Source: Bettongia penicillata ogilbyi (Eukaryota; Chordata; Mammalia; Diprotodontia; Potoroidae). Taken from it: a DNA stretch of 64,000 nt. The stretch is from positions 186,001 through 250,000 of the forward strand of contig JAJHZJ010000693.1 of the NCBI GenBank assembly GCA_023548195.1, read 5' to 3'. How positions within the stretch are numbered: position 1 is the first letter of the stretch; each line of letters starts with the position of its first letter. The notes beneath the pieces were generated by a model that was given only the letters and a program-made list of their open reading frames with translations, ran no database searches and was not told the DNA's origin. A program made the position numbers and the translations under genes. Of the stretch, positions 60,901 through 64,000 are shown piece by piece.

Positions 60901-61504
60901 TTGTTTTGTCATCAGCCCTCCACCTCCTGGTTCCCTGAGCTTTCCATGAGGTTTTGGCACTTGGACCAGCCTGGCTTGGAGTGCCATCATGGTTTCTGTT
61001 GCTGACCATCTGTTCAGCAATGTGGCCCCATCCCGCAGAGGCCATGGAAGATGAAATATTTCTGTGCTTTAGGAACTGGGTTCATTCAGTTCCAGTAAAA
61101 CTACTTTCAGGCTAATTTACAGTAAATACCCAACATACTTCCGTGGCCGTGTTGGCTGGATGATTTGCCAAGCTTCCAGGGGGTGGAAGCTGACTGCCAA
61201 GGTTCCTAGAACTTGTAATCTGTCCTGTAGAGAAATGGCAGATATGCTGGGAGGCAGCTGGTACCTATCTTGGAAGCTACATCTGACTATAAGCTTCTTG
61301 AGGCTAGGGCCCATATATTATTCATTTTAATAGGCCCCATTTCCTGGACATTTCTACACCTTGCCATTACCATTCTGGCCATCAACTCCACCTATTCCCC
61401 ATTGAAACCTTGGACTCCATTCCTTGAATCACCCTGGACTTTATCTTGCCTGGAACTCTGACATCTCATCAACCAGCTCTAAGCCACCACAGCTAGCCAG
61501 GCTA
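60901..61504. other. unassigned sequence
   Basis: 60901-61270 looks single-copy. 61285-61504 contains an L2-like CTATAAGCTTCTTGAGGCTA and a C/T-rich stretch possibly from a retroelement. Confidence 0.4.
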
Positions 61505-61625
61505 GCTTCCCTCTATGTGTCCCCTTCCCCCATTAGAACTAAGTTCCTTGAGGGTGAACACAGTCTTGATTCATATTATTTGTATCCTCAGTACTTAGCA
61601 CATAGTGAGTGCTTATTAAAGCCTT
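61505..61625 (+). mobile_element. LINE-2 3' end
   Basis: CCCCCATTAGAACTAAGTTC, CTTGAGGGTGAACACAGTCT, TCCTCAGTACTTAGCACATA, GTGAGTGCTTATTAAAGCC. Confidence 0.75.
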
Positions 61626-61626
61626 C

Positions 61627-61890
61627 AAGGGCAGCTACCTGGTACAGTGGGTACAATGCTGGGCCTGGAGTCAGGAAAACTTACCTTCATGAGTTCAAAT
61701 CCCACCTTAGATACTTATTAGCTGTGAGACCCTGAGTCGCTTAACTACTGTTTGCCTTAGTTTCCTCATATGTAAAATGAGCTGGAGAAGAAAATGGCAA
61801 ACCACTCCAGTGTCTTTGCAAAAAAAAGCCCCCCAAAATGGGGTAAAAAAGAGTCAGACCCAACTGAAATGACCGAACAACAGCAGTAAA
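61627..61890 (+). mobile_element. SINE, type 2 (MAR1-like), full length
   Basis: GGGCAGCTACCTGGTACAGT, TGAGTTCAAATCCCACCTTA, AAAATGAGCTGGAGAAGAAA, CCCCCCAAAATGGGGTAAAA, end AATGACCGAACAACAGC. Confidence 0.9.
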
Positions 61891-61989
61891 GCTGACATCT
61901 ATCTATCTAATAAATGTCTTGCCCATGAAAAGTGCTCAGTGAAGCATTACCTTTCCTGTCTTGTTTGATATCACTTCCCTTCATTCTCT

Positions 61990-62340
61990 CTAAATTCCAG
62001 CTAAACTGACCCACTTGCCCTTCTCTGACCCCACCATTCCATGTACTGAATTTGACATTCTATTTCTTGCCTGCACACCTTTGCCCAGGTTGTTCCTCCT
62101 CCCCTGTACTTCTTAGAATTCTTAGCTGCCTTGAAAGCACAACCCCTTTGGGTTGCCTTTCCTGATTCCCCCTCCCCCAGCTCTCAGTACCTTCTCTGTC
62201 CTCGAATTACCTTGTATTAGGTTCTCTTTGTAATATATTATATATAATCAGGTCAATAGAATGAAAATCCTCTAGAAGCAGGCAACTTTCTTTTTTGTCT
62301 TTGTATACCCAGGAATTAGCACAGGGTTTTAAGGCTTACT
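61990..62340 (+). mobile_element. LINE-2 3' region, 350 bp
   Basis: CAGCTAAACTGACCCACTTG, CCTGCACACCTTTGCCCAGG, TTGCCTTTCCTGATTCCCCC, TTACCTTGTATTAGGTTCTC, TTTGTATACCCAGGAATTAG, CACAGGGTTTTAAGG. The terminus passes into TATG repeats. Confidence 0.7.
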
Positions 62341-62344
62341 ATGT

Positions 62345-62532
62345 CATGTATGTATGTATGTATGTATGTATGTAGATGAAGCTTATATATACACATATGC
62401 ACATACATACACACATAAATATATACACACATATTCACATATATACACATACATGTGTTTGTATATGCATATGTGTATATATCTATATGTGTGTGCTGTG
62501 TAATATGTATGTATATATGTATATATAAAGAG
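62345..62532. repeat. (TATG)n and (TA)/(CA) microsatellite
   Basis: Clean TATG 62347-62374, then about 150 bases of alternating TA, CA and TG repeats. Confidence 0.9.
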
Positions 62533-62604
62533 AAAGCATACACACATTCATACTATGACTTACATACAGAATAGGTATGTGGATGACAGTGACAGTATCT
62601 ATTT

Positions 62605-62650
62605 TATGTTGCGAAAGTATTTATTAAGTACTATGTGTCTACCAGTATCC
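62605..62650 (-). mobile_element. LINE-2 terminal scrap
   Basis: AAGTATTTATTAAGTACTAT followed by GTGTCTACCAG. Confidence 0.5.
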
Positions 62651-63287
62651 TCATTGGGAATTCTGTATTTTTCTCAGAGTTGCAGGTTCTGTGTGCCTTG
62701 GCCCCAGAACCAACATCAATCACTATGTGGGAGCTGGTTGGGTCTTGTAGGTAGCACTAATTTACAATCCCATGCCCCTACACCCCAGAGATCCTTTCCA
62801 TGAAATACTACAGATGTTGTAGTTTCCTTAGACTACCTGGCAATTAATAGCCTCCCAAAGTGAAGTGGTGGAGGGCATGGAGTTCCCCATTTCCAGAGCC
62901 TGGAGGCAAAGATTATATGACTATTTACTGGATAAACTGTAGAGGGTATGGTCATTCACGAAAGGGCTAAACTCGATGGCGCCTCTGAGGTCCAGCTCTC
63001 ACAGTCTGTGATTTTTGTGACCTCAGGCTTTTTTCTTTCTTTAGTGTGACTTTATAAGACCCCCAAAAGCTCCATAATTCACAGAAATGGTCAGCCTAGT
63101 ACTGCAACAGTGGTCATTTTCATAAGGAGTGTGTTGAAAGTTCAAAACTTGATAGATGCTCACAGTAGCTTTCCTAGTCCTAGTGAAAAGATTGGAGAGA
63201 AGTCTCCAACACCAATCCTTTGTGTCAACATGAGCAAACCTCTCTGCTTTTCTGGGTTTCAGTTTCTCCATTCAATCATATTTCCCC
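62651..63287. other. unassigned sequence with an L3-type tail
   Basis: 62950-63012 resembles a sense L3/type 3 tail (AACTCGATGGCGCCTCTGAG, TCTCACAGTCTGTGATTT). The rest, with small frames at 63041-63582, is unrecognised. Confidence 0.4.
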
Positions 63288-63425
63288 TTCAACAGGTATT
63301 TATTAAACAATTACTATGTGCCAGGTACCACGCTACGTGGTGGGGATGCAAAGCAAAAGAAAACAATCCTTTCCATCAAAGAGCTTACATTATATTGAGG
63401 AAGATGGAAAGGATAATTTGGTTAA
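63288..63425 (-). mobile_element. LINE-2 3' end
   Basis: CAACAGGTATTTATTAAACA, TACTATGTGCCAGGTACCAC, GGGGATGCAAAGCAAAAGAA, CATCAAAGAGCTTACATTAT. Confidence 0.8.
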
Positions 63426-63894
63426 CTCAAGAGAATTCACAAGGTCTCCCAAAAGTCTCAGTGCCTCACAGCTAAACTTAAAACTGCACTATGACTTTGG
63501 GAACTGCAGATTAAATACAAAACTATTCTGCACTGTGAGGTTGAGCATGGATAAGGCAAGAAAGATTCCCTCTAAAAGCTAGTGAGCATTTAGGGTTAGG
63601 GAGCTAGGAGAGAAACTAGAGGTAAAGGGAGGAATTTCTGGGTAAATTCATGGGTCCTGAGGGCAAAGTTAGGAGAACGGAAGCTACAAAGAGATGATTT
63701 TAGGCTTGGAGTAAGCAAATGCTTAGGGTATCTATGGAGCTGTCCAAGGTGCAGCATTTTCCCTTTCACTGGCAGTTTTCATTCACTGAGATTGTGTCAT
63801 TTTTTTGTGATTAAGTGACCTCTGAGGCCTTCCTTGAGATTTCCACTTCCTGAAATTGTCATGGAGAACCTTATTGCTTCATGTGCTACACTGT
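63426..63894. other. unassigned sequence
   Basis: No recognised element. Confidence 0.4.
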
Positions 63895-64000
63895 CCAGGG
63901 AGAATGTAATCTCCTTGAGGGCAAGCACTACTTCTTTATTTTGTCTTTGTATAGCCAGCACGTTCCACAATCCCTGGCACATGGTGCTTAGCAAAGGTCT
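63895..64000 (+). mobile_element. LINE-2 3' end, cut by window edge
   Basis: GAATGTAATCTCCTTGAGGG, TTTGTCTTTGTATAGCCAGC, CAATCCCTGGCACATGGTGC. The terminus lies beyond the window. Confidence 0.8.

Overview
Organism. This is nuclear DNA of a mammal, almost certainly a marsupial. The evidence is the repeat content. tRNA-derived CORE-SINEs are very dense: an RNA polymerase III A-box-like head GTGG(C/T)(A/G)CAGTGGATAGAG, a B-box-like GAGTTCAAATC and a core CTCAGTTTCCTCATCTGTAA. Beside them lie old LINE-2 and L3/CR1 pieces, two antisense LINE-1 3' ends of the type I associate with marsupials, and long GGAA/GAAA/CA/TA microsatellites. I cannot tell American from Australian marsupials by eye. Families are assigned from memory of consensus sequences, not by a database search, and boundaries are good to about 5-20 bases.

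Genes. I find no protein-coding exon, rRNA, tRNA gene or CRISPR array that I can support. Every long open reading frame is either a translated microsatellite (KERK, LSFF or PSFL repeats), a translated SINE, or an anonymous frame of 60-125 codons with no recognisable domain. The window reads as intergenic or deep intronic DNA.

SINE types used below. MIR-type: tail with CTCACAGGGTTGTTGTGAGG and an end like TATAAATGCTAGTTATTA. Type 2 (probably MAR1-like): tail GAGCTGGAGAAGGAAATGGC, then a CCCCAAATGGGGTC-type motif, ending in ACTGAAATGACTGAACAACA. Type 3 (THER1-like): tail shared with L3/CR1, ending AGCTCTAAATCTATGATCCT. Type 4: long tail with ATGAATATCTGGTCACTGG and TTCTCTGATGGCATGG. Type 5: tail with CCCAGGCAACTCT and GGTAGAGGGAGTTTCCTC.

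Layout. 1-11.5 kb: L2 and SINE mosaic with unassigned gaps. 11.5-12.7 kb: antisense L1 carrying a GGAA array. 13-22 kb: SINEs, L3/CR1 pieces, an AT-rich block and part of an old hAT transposon. 22.6-23.6 kb: second antisense L1, then an L3 end split by a 183-bp hAT element. 23.7-30.5 kb: dense SINEs, all five types, and a 600-bp L3/CR1 fragment. 30.5-37.6 kb: long polypurine tracts. 37.6-52.1 kb: repeatedly nested L2, L3/CR1 and SINEs. 52.8-53.3 kb: a degenerate minisatellite of about 33 bp. 53.4-64 kb: more SINE/L2 mosaic, ending in a sense L2 end that runs off the window.

History. L2, L3/CR1 and hAT form the oldest layer. MIR-type and type 3 SINEs sit in it, then types 2, 4 and 5 with clearer target duplications. 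Microsatellites are the youngest growth, often starting at the 3' end of a retroelement.
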